This document shows, piece by piece, positions 7,265-16,911 of a stretch of 44,846 nucleotides of DNA; within the stretch, counting starts at the first letter, position 1; each line of letters starts with the position of its first letter. This DNA comes from Oscillospiraceae bacterium (GTDB lineage Bacteria; Bacillota; Clostridia; Oscillospirales; Acutalibacteraceae): the NCBI GenBank assembly GCA_015065425.1, contig SVQH01000027.1:1-44846 (forward strand), written 5' to 3'. The notes under the pieces were generated by a model that was not told the DNA's origin, did not search any database, and worked only from the letters and a program-made list of their open reading frames with translations. Made by a program: the position numbers and the translations under genes.

Positions 7265-8356
7265 TCATGATTTGTCTGCGAATATTTTTTCGATTATTTC
7301 TTCCCCGTATTCAGCTGCAGCGGAGAAGTCCATGGCATCTATATAATACTTTTCTAAAATGTCATGTATGCTTTTTGCTTTTTCCAGCTTCTTTACGGCT
7401 TCATTCAGCAATTCATCCCCTGAGCGGTTATTGAAGGCTATGCGGTTTTTGTGCCGCGAGAGAATGTCTGCATCAAAGAATCTTTTGCAGTTTATGTGTG
7501 CCGCAGAGGGAAAATCATCGGGATGATAGCGGTTTGAAGTAAAAAATCCCAATGAAAGTTCCGGAATTATCAGATGCTCGGGCTTGTATTCGGGAGACAT
7601 CGGGCAGTAACACAATATACAGTCAAGACCTTGTTCACGGGCTTTCATGGAAAGAATTTTCAGCATTACCGAGGAAGCATGTGAGAAGGGGTCGTCAAGA
7701 ACAAATATGTTTTCACACATATCTGAAAAAGTATCCCTGAATACTGTAAAGCCTTTCGGAGTGAGAGCACTCAGAAAGCGTTTTTTTATTTTTCCCTGTG
7801 TGTCAAGCCGTGCCGTGAGTTTTGCAGAGGCGAGTTTTTCTGAAAAACGGTGAAGCCGTTCAATTTTTAATGCCGACAAAACTATATTTGAAGTGTCGTT
7901 GTATACACTTTTTGCCGCAGAAAGAAAATCTGTGCATTTTTTGTGCTGAAGACGGTTTTCTTTAGTAATTTTTATTATTTCATCCCGTCTTTCGGTAAGT
8001 TTGTTGTCATCTCTGAATCTTCCCATGTCAACCGTTATTTCGCTGACACCGGGATAATCGGGTTCAAGGACATGAGGAGAAGTGCCGTCCGCAATACTTA
8101 CCTTAAGTGAGGGAATTATAACACCGTCAAGACTGTCGGGATCTGAGGAACAGTATATCCTTTCATGGTAAAGTCCCCGTTTCGCAGCTTCTGCGGCAAC
8201 CTTTTTCATAAGAGTGGACTTACCCGTTCCCGGTCCTCCCTTTATGATGTAAAGCTTCCAACCGTCTTCAGGTACATGAAGTTCGGAAAAAAGCGAATAA
8301 AACCCCGTCGGAGACGAACAGCCGAGGAAAAATGATGATGACGGACTTTTATACAT
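7265..8356 (-). CDS. P-loop NTPase of the PRK06851 type
   Basis: A 363-residue soluble protein. A Walker A motif GGPGTGKST is at residues 40-48 after a short N-terminal segment. FVLDDPFSH lies in the second half at a plausible Walker B-like position. Length and order fit the PRK06851 family of Bacillota ATPases, whose role is not established. A G-rich ribosome binding site precedes the ATG. The gene stands alone between a bidirectional terminator and the divergent giant-protein gene. Helical segments with many Lys and Glu residues (about 130-200) may form a coiled coil. No partner gene suggests a function. Confidence 0.75.
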   Translation of the reverse strand: MYKSPSSSFFLGCSSPTGFYSLFSELHVPEDGWKLYIIKGGPGTGKSTLMKKVAAEAAKRGLYHERIYCSSDPDSLDGVIIPSLKVSIADGTSPHVLEPDYPGVSEITVDMGRFRDDNKLTERRDEIIKITKENRLQHKKCTDFLSAAKSVYNDTSNIVLSALKIERLHRFSEKLASAKLTARLDTQGKIKKRFLSALTPKGFTVFRDTFSDMCENIFVLDDPFSHASSVMLKILSMKAREQGLDCILCYCPMSPEYKPEHLIIPELSLGFFTSNRYHPDDFPSAAHINCKRFFDADILSRHKNRIAFNNRSGDELLNEAVKKLEKAKSIHDILEKYYIDAMDFSAAAEYGEEIIEKIFADKS

Positions 8357-8504
8357 AATGACCCCCCAAGGAATATTTTGCTGCAGCTATTCTATATTAT
8401 TCAGAAACGAAGAAAATGTTCAGAAAATTATGATTTGTTGTTTTTGTATAAATTTAGCTCTTATTATTTTACATACATACTTTTCTTTATAAATAAAAAA
8501 TATA

Positions 8505-8533
8505 TTGAAAATATTTTTTTAGCATGGTAAAAT
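8505..8533 (+). promoter_or_regulatory. Sigma-A promoter for the giant repeat protein
   Basis: TTGAAA (8505-8510), a 17-bp spacer and TAAAAT (8528-8533) in an AT-rich region, about 60 bp before the start codon. The ribosome binding site AAGGAG is at 8576-8581. Confidence 0.6.
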
Positions 8534-8593
8534 GATTATAACTATAATTGTCTTTAATTATAACATTAAAGAGACAAGGAGATGTGAAAAAAT

Positions 8594-11500
8594 ATGCGAA
8601 ATCTTAAAAAGGCTTTAAGCGTATTTTTATGTGCTGCCATGATGTTTACCACATTGTGTTTCTTCCCCATCGTCGGTACGGTGACGGATGCAGATGCGGC
8701 TGTTGTGAACACAGGCAATGAAACGGCGTTTTATGTGCCCGAGACTATCTATCTTTATCCGGATGTAACCTCGTGGAATTCTGCCGTAAAGACACCTTTC
8801 CAGTATTATGTAAATAATACGGTGGATACGGAAAATATTTATTCTGCTCCCGTGGCTGATGCAAATCTTGACACGGAGGGTAAGATATATTTTGCCGCAA
8901 AAGAGGGGATGAGTGATGTTTCACTCAAAGTAAAATTCCTTAATTTGGACGGCTCTTATATGAATGAGGCTGATTACGGTACTGTTGAATTCACAAAAGA
9001 AGACAAGGGTACATACTACCTTTTCACCGTAACAGGCGGTACTTCTCCCGAAATGGCAGCATCCGTCAACGGCTGTTATGTAGAATGGTGCCTTACATAT
9101 AAAAATACTCTCGGTGAAGAAAAGGCAATGTTCAATTATTCGTATATTTATAAGCCCTATGTTGTACCCTACGGTGCGGCAGCAAGAGTTTATAACGAAA
9201 AGGGCGATGTAAACGTATACGGTCAGCATATCACATGGGTGACGGGTGTTCATTCCGTTAATACAGAACCTAAGCAGACAAATACACTTTACCCCTATTA
9301 CAGGACGCTTGCATCCGAAACATCCACTCAGTTTGCATTTTCTCCCTTCTTAAGTAAGGATAACAAGGCTTATGCGGGCGGTGTTGAGGTTTCAGGTTCA
9401 GCTCCCGTGGCAAACGGCGGATATAATGCCGTATTCTCGGGAACGGATAAGAATACTGCATACTTCCACGCAGGACAGACAGGTGCTTCCTTTGATACAA
9501 GCGAAAAGGTAAGAGCGTGGTTCTATACGGCAACTGCCGATAATACATATCCTGCCGCATTTGACTATATGAATAATACTACTGTTTCAACACAGTATGC
9601 TCTTTCTCAGGTCACCCCTACAAAGACAGGTTCAATTAAAATTGATACCAGCCGTTATGATAACCTCAGTGAAGTGCCAAACCTTGGTGTTGGTATGATG
9701 GTGGTTGACGTTGACTATTTTGATGCTCTTTCAGGTTCAACTGCTGTTCCCACCGCACAGTGGTATGTTGGTGATGCTACAGGTATTACCCACGCCGCAA
9801 CGGGTGCTTATGATACATTGGACGCTATCAAGGCTGCAAATAATGGTGTAAACAATACCTTTGCTTCAGCGAAGAATCTTACATCTCCCCTTAGCCGTGG
9901 TATCGTATATGCAGGTGCATGGAGCAAGGAGCTTGATAAGACAGTTGAAACCAAGACATACACAGTCAAGGGTTATTATGAATCCATTGACAGAGAGCTT
10001 GACCGTCAGGCAGCTTCGGCTTCTGTTAATCTTAATGTAACTCATGTTGATAAGACAGAACTTCGTGCCACAGTTAACAGAGCGATCTCTTACTTCGGCT
10101 CACTCGGTGCAAAAGAAAACTGGAACTCTTATTACTACGATATAACCTATATAGATCCCGATACCGTACCTCAGGTTTCTGCATGGAAAAGATTCCAAGC
10201 AGCGTACATCAATGCCTGCGGTGCACTCGGTAATGTAGATACAACACTTCCTTCTTCTTATGACGAATATGCCGCAGAGCTTAACCGTTCACTTGATGCA
10301 CTTCTCTCCGGTAAGGGACTTCGTGTTTACTTCGATGTAAACCACGATGATATCGGTGTAAATCTCTGGATAAATCCCTCAACTACATATTACTTATGGA
10401 ATGCAGAGAATGAAACTGCTGTTATTGACGGTACGTTTTCACAGAGTGTTTACTACGGAATTACTCCTTTTACTCCTGATGCCGCATCATATACCATAAG
10501 TGCAAATGTTGTTTCGGGTACATTTAACGGAAACGGATGTACAGTATTTGATGCTGTTAAAGAGGACGGTGCCAATGCCACAAAGGCAGACGGCAACAGA
10601 TATAATTTCGACTTTAAGGGTACGACGTCCCGTGTGTTTACTTACGAAGAAGCCAATTTCGTAAATATTGAAGGAATAAACTTCTGGAGCTGGTATAATG
10701 TAGATGCAGGTGACAGCGTTTATGATAATTTTGCTGTTCAGCTCAAAATCGAAAAGGGTACGCAGAAGACCGAATATTCCCCCGCAGGTAAGGTCGTTGA
10801 AACTACCTACGGAACACTTCCCACTCCCACACGTGAAGGTTATCTCTTTGCAGGCTGGTGTACTGACGAAAGCCTTACGACTGTTGTAGATGCATCAAGT
10901 GCAGTTTCAGCAAGAATACTTTATGCTAAGTGGGAAAAGGCACAGTATAATGTTGTCTTTGAAGGTAACGGTGCTACTGCAGGCGAAATGCCCGAGCAGA
11001 CCATGATTTATGACGAGAGCGAAAACCTTAACACCAATGCATATGAAAGAACAGGCTATGTCTTCGCAGGCTGGAAGGACAGCGACGGAAATTCTTATGC
11101 AGACGGTGCAGAGGTTCTCAATCTCACAAGTGAGCATCAGGGTAAATTTACTCTCTATGCACAGTGGACTCCAAATCAGTATTCTGTTGCATTTGACGGT
11201 AATACGGGACTCGGCGGTCTTGGTATGGCAAATGCACAGTATGACACTCCCTTCAATCTCCCTGCAAACTACTTTATAAAGACAGGCTACACATTTATTG
11301 GCTGGTCAGATTCCCCCGACGGAGAAGTGCTTTATACTGACAAAGAAGAAGTAAGTAACCTTACAAGTGAAGTAAACGGCTCCGTAACTCTTTATGCAAT
11401 ATGGGAAGCCAATACATTTACAGTAAAGTTTGATGCAAATACAGCTTCGGGTGAAATGGCAGATGCCCCGGTCGTTTATGACAGCGAAGTTCTCCTTCCC

Positions 11501-14500
11501 GAATGCGGATTTACTAAGATCGGTTATACCTTCATCGGCTGGTCGCAGACTCCTGACGGTGAAGTGATTCTTTCCGATACAGAATATGATAATCTTAAGA
11601 CGGAAAATGGTGATGAGGTCACACTCTATGCAATCTGGAGCGAAAACTCATACACATTGAGCTTTGATAAAAACGGCGGCGAGGGTGCAAACATCACTCC
11701 TACCGTTTACGGCTATGAAGAAATCATTAAGCTTCCCTTGAATGTTTTCACAAAAACAGGCTATGTTCTTTCAGGCTGGTCACTCACAAGAGACGGTGAG
11801 CAGGTTTATGTGAACGGTCAGGAAGTAAATCATATCAATCCCGATAAGAACGGTACCGTGACACTTTATGCTGTATGGACACCCGTTAAATACACTGTTA
11901 AGTTTGACGGCAATTCCGGTGAAGGCTCAATGGAAAGCCTTGATATGACCTATGATGTTTATACCGTACTTACAGAGAACACCTTTACGAAGGAAGGTTA
12001 TCACTTCCTTGGCTGGTCAACCACGGCAAACGGTGCAGTTGAATATACGGATAAGCTGAGTGTCCGTAATCTTACAACCACTGACGGCAAAGAGGTAATA
12101 CTTTATGCCGTATGGGAAATTAATACTTACACCGTAACATTTGTGTATAAAACCGGTGCAGGTGTTGAAGTGACAACTCCCGTAAAGGTTACACACGGCA
12201 GCAGTGTAGCCATTCCTTCGGATTTCACTCGGACTCCCATGAAGGATGACTTATATCACTATGTATTCAGAGACTGGTCTGTTGATATCACAAATGTAAC
12301 ATCCGATATAACCGCACGAGCACGTTATTATGAGGCTGATATTGTGGCACACAATATATCAACCGAAACAAAGGATTCCACCTGTTCCGAGTTCGGTTAC
12401 ACAAGATATTTCTGTGCAAATTGTGCTTATGAAAGATTTGACGAAATAGAAAAGAAACCGCATACCTGGGATGAAGGTTCAGTAGCAGTTGAGCCCGGAT
12501 GTCTCACACAAGGCTCAAAGGTTTACAGCTGTACAGTCTGCGGTGACACTAAAGCAGAGGCTATTACACCCGCAGGTCACGATTTCGTTGACTTCCCCGC
12601 AAAGCCTGCTACCTGCTCCGAAGAAGGTAACATAGCACACAAGCATTGTGAAAGATGTGAGCAGTGCTTCGCGACCGATGCCGCAACAAACGCACCCGAT
12701 GCCGAAGCTCTTACAGACGAACAGGTTAAAATACAGAAGCTTCCCCATACTCCCGGTGCAGAAGCAAATTGCACCACAGCTCAGACTTGTATAATATGCA
12801 CAGACGTGATTGCTGAAGCACTCGGTCATACCGAAAAGACAGAATATATTACGGATGATGCTACTTGTACCGTTTCAGGTACGTACACCGAAAAGGTGAC
12901 TTGTACTGTCTGCGGCGAAACAGTTTCAGAAACAGTAAAGACAGGCACAATTCCTCATACTTATGAAGAAACAGTAACTTTCCCCGATTGTACCGAAATC
13001 GGATACAGTACATTTACCTGTACTGTCTGCGGTGACAGCTACACCGATAATGAAGTTCCCTCCCTCGGTCATACGGAGGGTGAATGGAGAGAGACAACTG
13101 CTCCCGGCTGTGTTGACAACGGTGTTGAAACAAACTACTGCTCAGTATGCGGTGAAGGCTTCAAGACAAGAGATGTAGCTGCAACAGGTCACGATGCGGG
13201 CGAATGGAAAGTTTCTGTTCCTGCAGAATGTGAAGAATGGGGAACGGAATCCCTCTGCTGTACAGTTTGCGGTGAAGTTATCACCACAAGAGGTATCCAA
13301 CCTAAAGGCCACGGTGAAACCAAGTGGGAAGAAACCATCGCTCCCGGCTGTGAAACTGCAGGCAGAAATTCAGAGATATGTGTTGACTGTAATGCAGAAC
13401 TGAGATTTGAGGTTATTCCCGAAGCAGGACATAAGCCAAACGGCGATGTTGACTGTGAAAATGACAGTGTATGTACAGTCTGCGGTACTGTTTTGGCGGA
13501 ACATTACGGTCACGATTGGGATAACGGTACAGTTACCAAGGAACCCACGGAAACAGAAGAAGGTATCAAAACTTACACCTGTAAAAATGATCCTTCACAT
13601 ACAAGAGAAGAAGCTATCCCCGTAAGAGTTGTTATCAATCTTCCCGAGATACCTGCAGACGGCACTTATGACCTTGATGCAAATGAAAGCGGTTATGCAG
13701 GTAACGTAAATTATATTATTTCCGTTGAAGAAGGCATGGATTTCACTGTTACATCTTCCGATGAAAAAATAGTTAAAATCGCTTCAGACGGAACCATTAC
13801 AGTAAAAGCAGACGGTGAAGCAGTTATCACTGTCAGAACTTCAGACGGTAAGCATGAAAAGAGCTTTGCTGTTACTGCAAGAACTCTCAGAACTGTTAAG
13901 TTTGATGTAAACGGAACCGTAACTACCGTAAAGGCTTATGCAGGAGATAAGGTAACTGCTCCCGAAGTTGAATCTTTCGTAGATGCAGACGGCTTTACAC
14001 GTAACTTCAAGACATGGTCAGTAAACGGCAAAGAAACAGATGACCTCACGGTAACAGGTGATATGACATTTGTTGCAGTTTACACAGCATCATGTGATTA
14101 TTCTGAGCTTGACAGACTTACAGCGATTTTCAATGACCTTATAAGCGGAAACTATGACAACACAGCAGCAATCAATGCAAACAAGAATGAAATTGCGGCA
14201 ATACAGGCAGAAATTGCGGTTCTCTCCGAAAACAGAGATTCAAGAGACAGCTCCGAACAGGATGTTGTTGAAAAGGCATGTACCGCACTGAATATTCTTA
14301 TTGCAAAGCTTTACTCTGATGACAGTGCAACACTTGAAATCAGAAGTGCGGCTGAATATGAAATAGGTACGGTAATCGCTATAGATGCATATCTTCAGCC
14401 TCTTGGTGTCAAGGCAGAAAATGCTGTATGGACAACATCCGATCCTTCCGTAGGCTTCTTCGCAAACGGCAATTTCCACGCAGTAAAAGCAGGTGTCGTA

Positions 14501-14917
14501 ACAGTAACTGCAACTGTAGGTGACATTACAGCCGTCAAGGAAATTACCGTAAGAAGCGGAGTCGGTGCAAGAGTTGTCATGTTTGATACCCTTCTTTCAA
14601 ATGCCAACTACATTGTAGAAAACACTTACATCATCAAGACTACAACAAACCTCTTCTGGGCACCCGATGCTCCCATTCACTTCAGAGTTATTACTGACGG
14701 TATGTTTGAAGAGTACTACGTATATGTTGACGGTGTTGTTGTTACTCCCGATGCGAGCGGCACTTACACAATACCTGCAAATACAGGTGATGCAGTTGTC
14801 AAGGTAGAAGGTGTTGTAAAGAATGAAGAAGGAACAAAGCTTTCCTTCTGGGATATGATACGTGACTTCTTCAGAAGAATAGCAGACTTCTTCAGAAATC
14901 TTTTTAACTTCGGTTAA
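8594..14917 (+). CDS. Giant secreted protein with InlB-type and CxxC repeats
   Basis: A 2107-residue protein with a signal peptide ending near residue 36 (DADAAV). An N-terminal unique region runs to about residue 715. Then come six or seven InlB/Listeria-Bacteroides units of about 75 residues, each with GYxFxGW and LYAxW motifs (about 717-1247). About ten short units with a CxxC pair and a later GH motif follow (about 1250-1680), for example CTVCGDSYTDNEVPSLGH. Two Big_2-like Ig domains flank a Trp-containing InlB-like unit and a helical segment (about 1836-1910). The last 24 residues are an aromatic, basic amphipathic helix (FWDMIRDFFRRIADFFRNLF). There is no LPXTG motif or dockerin. It is probably a cell-surface adhesin or scaffold; no catalytic domain was recognised. 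Confidence 0.85.
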   Translation: MRNLKKALSVFLCAAMMFTTLCFFPIVGTVTDADAAVVNTGNETAFYVPETIYLYPDVTSWNSAVKTPFQYYVNNTVDTENIYSAPVADANLDTEGKIYFAAKEGMSDVSLKVKFLNLDGSYMNEADYGTVEFTKEDKGTYYLFTVTGGTSPEMAASVNGCYVEWCLTYKNTLGEEKAMFNYSYIYKPYVVPYGAAARVYNEKGDVNVYGQHITWVTGVHSVNTEPKQTNTLYPYYRTLASETSTQFAFSPFLSKDNKAYAGGVEVSGSAPVANGGYNAVFSGTDKNTAYFHAGQTGASFDTSEKVRAWFYTATADNTYPAAFDYMNNTTVSTQYALSQVTPTKTGSIKIDTSRYDNLSEVPNLGVGMMVVDVDYFDALSGSTAVPTAQWYVGDATGITHAATGAYDTLDAIKAANNGVNNTFASAKNLTSPLSRGIVYAGAWSKELDKTVETKTYTVKGYYESIDRELDRQAASASVNLNVTHVDKTELRATVNRAISYFGSLGAKENWNSYYYDITYIDPDTVPQVSAWKRFQAAYINACGALGNVDTTLPSSYDEYAAELNRSLDALLSGKGLRVYFDVNHDDIGVNLWINPSTTYYLWNAENETAVIDGTFSQSVYYGITPFTPDAASYTISANVVSGTFNGNGCTVFDAVKEDGANATKADGNRYNFDFKGTTSRVFTYEEANFVNIEGINFWSWYNVDAGDSVYDNFAVQLKIEKGTQKTEYSPAGKVVETTYGTLPTPTREGYLFAGWCTDESLTTVVDASSAVSARILYAKWEKAQYNVVFEGNGATAGEMPEQTMIYDESENLNTNAYERTGYVFAGWKDSDGNSYADGAEVLNLTSEHQGKFTLYAQWTPNQYSVAFDGNTGLGGLGMANAQYDTPFNLPANYFIKTGYTFIGWSDSPDGEVLYTDKEEVSNLTSEVNGSVTLYAIWEANTFTVKFDANTASGEMADAPVVYDSEVLLPECGFTKIGYTFIGWSQTPDGEVILSDTEYDNLKTENGDEVTLYAIWSENSYTLSFDKNGGEGANITPTVYGYEEIIKLPLNVFTKTGYVLSGWSLTRDGEQVYVNGQEVNHINPDKNGTVTLYAVWTPVKYTVKFDGNSGEGSMESLDMTYDVYTVLTENTFTKEGYHFLGWSTTANGAVEYTDKLSVRNLTTTDGKEVILYAVWEINTYTVTFVYKTGAGVEVTTPVKVTHGSSVAIPSDFTRTPMKDDLYHYVFRDWSVDITNVTSDITARARYYEADIVAHNISTETKDSTCSEFGYTRYFCANCAYERFDEIEKKPHTWDEGSVAVEPGCLTQGSKVYSCTVCGDTKAEAITPAGHDFVDFPAKPATCSEEGNIAHKHCERCEQCFATDAATNAPDAEALTDEQVKIQKLPHTPGAEANCTTAQTCIICTDVIAEALGHTEKTEYITDDATCTVSGTYTEKVTCTVCGETVSETVKTGTIPHTYEETVTFPDCTEIGYSTFTCTVCGDSYTDNEVPSLGHTEGEWRETTAPGCVDNGVETNYCSVCGEGFKTRDVAATGHDAGEWKVSVPAECEEWGTESLCCTVCGEVITTRGIQPKGHGETKWEETIAPGCETAGRNSEICVDCNAELRFEVIPEAGHKPNGDVDCENDSVCTVCGTVLAEHYGHDWDNGTVTKEPTETEEGIKTYTCKNDPSHTREEAIPVRVVINLPEIPADGTYDLDANESGYAGNVNYIISVEEGMDFTVTSSDEKIVKIASDGTITVKADGEAVITVRTSDGKHEKSFAVTARTLRTVKFDVNGTVTTVKAYAGDKVTAPEVESFVDADGFTRNFKTWSVNGKETDDLTVTGDMTFVAVYTASCDYSELDRLTAIFNDLISGNYDNTAAINANKNEIAAIQAEIAVLSENRDSRDSSEQDVVEKACTALNILIAKLYSDDSATLEIRSAAEYEIGTVIAIDAYLQPLGVKAENAVWTTSDPSVGFFANGNFHAVKAGVVTVTATVGDITAVKEITVRSGVGARVVMFDTLLSNANYIVENTYIIKTTTNLFWAPDAPIHFRVITDGMFEEYYVYVDGVVVTPDASGTYTIPANTGDAVVKVEGVVKNEEGTKLSFWDMIRDFFRRIADFFRNLFNFG

Positions 14918-14931
14918 ACATAATCAATTTA

Positions 14932-14960
14932 AAGCCTCCGTTAAAAACGGGGGCTTTTTT
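14932..14960 (+). terminator. Intrinsic terminator of the giant protein gene
   Basis: AAGCCTCCGTT (14932-14942) pairs with AACGGGGGCTT (14946-14956) with one G-T wobble and a T-run to 14960. It lies 15 bp after the stop codon. Confidence 0.88.
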
Positions 14961-15038
14961 ACTTTATAGGAAAGGAATTTCCTATAAAGTAAAAAAGATC
15001 TTATGTCCCGCCGAACGGGAAGTAAACTTCCCTCGGCG
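14961..15038. repeat. Two consecutive perfect or near-perfect palindromes
   Basis: ACTTTATAGGAAA (14961-14973) pairs with TTTCCTATAAAGT (14978-14990). A second hairpin follows: CGCCGA, a bulged AC, and GGGAAGT (15009-15023) pair with ACTTCCC and TCGGCG (15026-15038). The stems have 13 bp each. They look like a small palindromic intergenic element rather than extra terminators. Confidence 0.6.
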
Positions 15039-15100
15039 ATGGACTATCCGAAAATGTTCCGCCGTAGATGTACGACGAAGCCGTTTTCTTAATATTTATA

Positions 15101-15129
15101 TTGACAGTTTTTGTTATTAATATTAAAAT
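15101..15129 (+). promoter_or_regulatory. Sigma-A promoter of the sugar-metabolism operon
   Basis: TTGACA (15101-15106), a 17-bp spacer and TAAAAT (15124-15129), 32 bp before the start codon at 15162. Confidence 0.72.
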
Positions 15130-15161
15130 AAAATATATAATAATTATATCGGAGAATGTTT

Positions 15162-16235
15162 ATGAGGTATGCACTTGTAGGTTGCGGTCGGGTATCTCCC
15201 AATCATATAAAAGCTGCCGTTGAAAACGGTTTTGAGATACTCTCTGTATGTGATGTTGATGAATCGCATATTGACGATATGTTTGAAAGAGCTGTTTCAT
15301 GCAATAAAGAGGCAATCAGAAGATATTCGTCATTTACAGAAATGTATGATACGGAAAAGCCCGAGCTTGTAAGCATCGCACTGCCCAGCTCCCTTCATGC
15401 CGAAGCGGCACTTGAAGCCATAAAAAGAGGAATAAATGTAATTATCGAAAAACCCATGGCAATGAGTATTGAGGATGCAGATGAGATAATAAGGCTTTCC
15501 CGAAAGCATAATGTAAAAGTTTCCGCCTGCCATCAGAACCGTTTCAACATAGCTGTGCAGGAAATGCGTGGGGCTCTCGAAAAGGGCAGATTCGGCACTC
15601 TTTCCAATGCTGCGATAACTGTCCGATGGGACAGAGGTAAGGCTTATTATGACCAGGCAGACTGGCGTGGTAAATTTGAAAGTGACGGCGGCACTCTTAT
15701 GAATCAGTGCATACACGGAATAGACCTTCTCAGGTGGATGTGCGGTGATGAACTTGTAAGAGTGTACGGAGCCACAAGAAGAACACTTCACCCGTACATA
15801 GAAGCCGAGGACGTGGGTGTTGCCGTTCTTGAATTTGCAAACGGTGTAATTGCAACTCTGGAAGGAACGGTAAACGTTCCCGGCGGAAATTTAGAGGAGC
15901 ATCTCACACTTATAGGAAGCGGCGGAGTTGTAAAACTCGGCGGAACGAGTGCAAATACCATTGATGTGTGGAGATTTACGGATGACCCGTCAGATTCAAA
16001 AGACGGTTTTCACGAAAAGACCACAGATGTTTACGGAAACGGACATACCAGTCTTTTTGCCGACATGAAAAATGCAATAGAAAAAGACGGACAGCCCTAT
16101 GTTGATGCTCATGCCGGAAAAAGAGCCCTTGAAACCGTTCTTGCCGTATATACATCCATGAGTACGGGACAGCCGGTTGAGCTGCCCTTAAAAAACGGTG
16201 CGGGAAAAGATTTTGAAGGATTGTTTGATAAATGA
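15162..16235 (+). CDS. Gfo/Idh/MocA family NAD(P)-dependent oxidoreductase
   Basis: A 357-residue protein when started at ATG 15162, seven bases after GGAG; the ATG at 15156 overlaps that site. The N-terminal Rossmann motif is ALVGCGRVSPNH. The EKPM motif (IIEKPMAMS) provides the family lysine. QCIHGIDLLRWMCGD supplies the conserved H-x-x-D segment of the C-terminal domain. Family members oxidise or reduce sugars and cyclitols, often sugar nucleotides, with NAD(P). It begins an operon with a HAD phosphatase and a GH2 glycosidase, so a sugar or glycoside substrate is likely. The exact substrate cannot be read from the sequence. Confidence 0.88.
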   Translation: MRYALVGCGRVSPNHIKAAVENGFEILSVCDVDESHIDDMFERAVSCNKEAIRRYSSFTEMYDTEKPELVSIALPSSLHAEAALEAIKRGINVIIEKPMAMSIEDADEIIRLSRKHNVKVSACHQNRFNIAVQEMRGALEKGRFGTLSNAAITVRWDRGKAYYDQADWRGKFESDGGTLMNQCIHGIDLLRWMCGDELVRVYGATRRTLHPYIEAEDVGVAVLEFANGVIATLEGTVNVPGGNLEEHLTLIGSGGVVKLGGTSANTIDVWRFTDDPSDSKDGFHEKTTDVYGNGHTSLFADMKNAIEKDGQPYVDAHAGKRALETVLAVYTSMSTGQPVELPLKNGAGKDFEGLFDK

Positions 16236-16909
16236 TAAAAGCAGTGGTGTTTGACCTTGACCATACTCTGTTTGACAGACACGGCACACTGAAATATCTT
16301 GTGCCTTCACTGAGAAAAGAGTTTTCGGTCAATGAAAAAATGACAGATGAGGAAATCGGAAATCTATGGTGTTATGCCGACGACAGCTTTGTGTATTCGG
16401 GCTGGGAGAATATATGGGGATACCTGAGTGACAAGGGTGTATTTTCCGTCACTCCACCCTTTGAGGATTACTGTGCATTTATATATAAATATTTTGCCTG
16501 TACAGCCGTTTCTTTTCCGGAAACGGTGCCCATGATTGAAAAACTCAGAAGTCTCGGGTATAAAACGGCACTTATTACAAACGGATATCATGAGCTGCAG
16601 TACAGCAAAATAAAAATGCTTTCCCTTGAAGAGCATTTTGATGAGATAATAGTTTCGGGTGATTATGATATTTTTAAGCCTGACAGAGGAATATTTGACA
16701 TAATGCGTAAAAAACTCGGCTTTGAACCTGAGGAAATGGTTTATGTGGGTGACAATCCCGTAAATGACATAGAAGGTGCGAGAAGTGCAGGCTGGAAAAC
16801 TATGTGGATGCGTTCTACAGGTTATTGGGACAGTAATATTAAACGGGCTGACCGAGAGGTTGATACGGTCAGCGAAGTAATAAAAGCAGTACAGAGTATG
16901 GAGGAATAA
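16232..16909 (+). CDS. HAD superfamily hydrolase (phosphatase-like)
   Basis: A 225-residue protein whose ATG overlaps the previous stop (ATGA). Motif I is DLDHTL at residues 8-13 with the nucleophile Asp8 and the acid/base Asp10. Motif II is LITNGYH, motif III is the Lys in FKPDRGIF, and motif IV is YVGDNPVNDIEGA. The helical cap between motifs I and II marks a subfamily I enzyme similar to YjjG and phosphoglycolate phosphatases. The likely reaction is hydrolysis of a small phosphate ester; the operon suggests a sugar phosphate, but a house-cleaning nucleotidase is possible. Confidence 0.87.
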   Translation: MIKAVVFDLDHTLFDRHGTLKYLVPSLRKEFSVNEKMTDEEIGNLWCYADDSFVYSGWENIWGYLSDKGVFSVTPPFEDYCAFIYKYFACTAVSFPETVPMIEKLRSLGYKTALITNGYHELQYSKIKMLSLEEHFDEIIVSGDYDIFKPDRGIFDIMRKKLGFEPEEMVYVGDNPVNDIEGARSAGWKTMWMRSTGYWDSNIKRADREVDTVSEVIKAVQSMEE

Positions 16910-16911
16910 AA

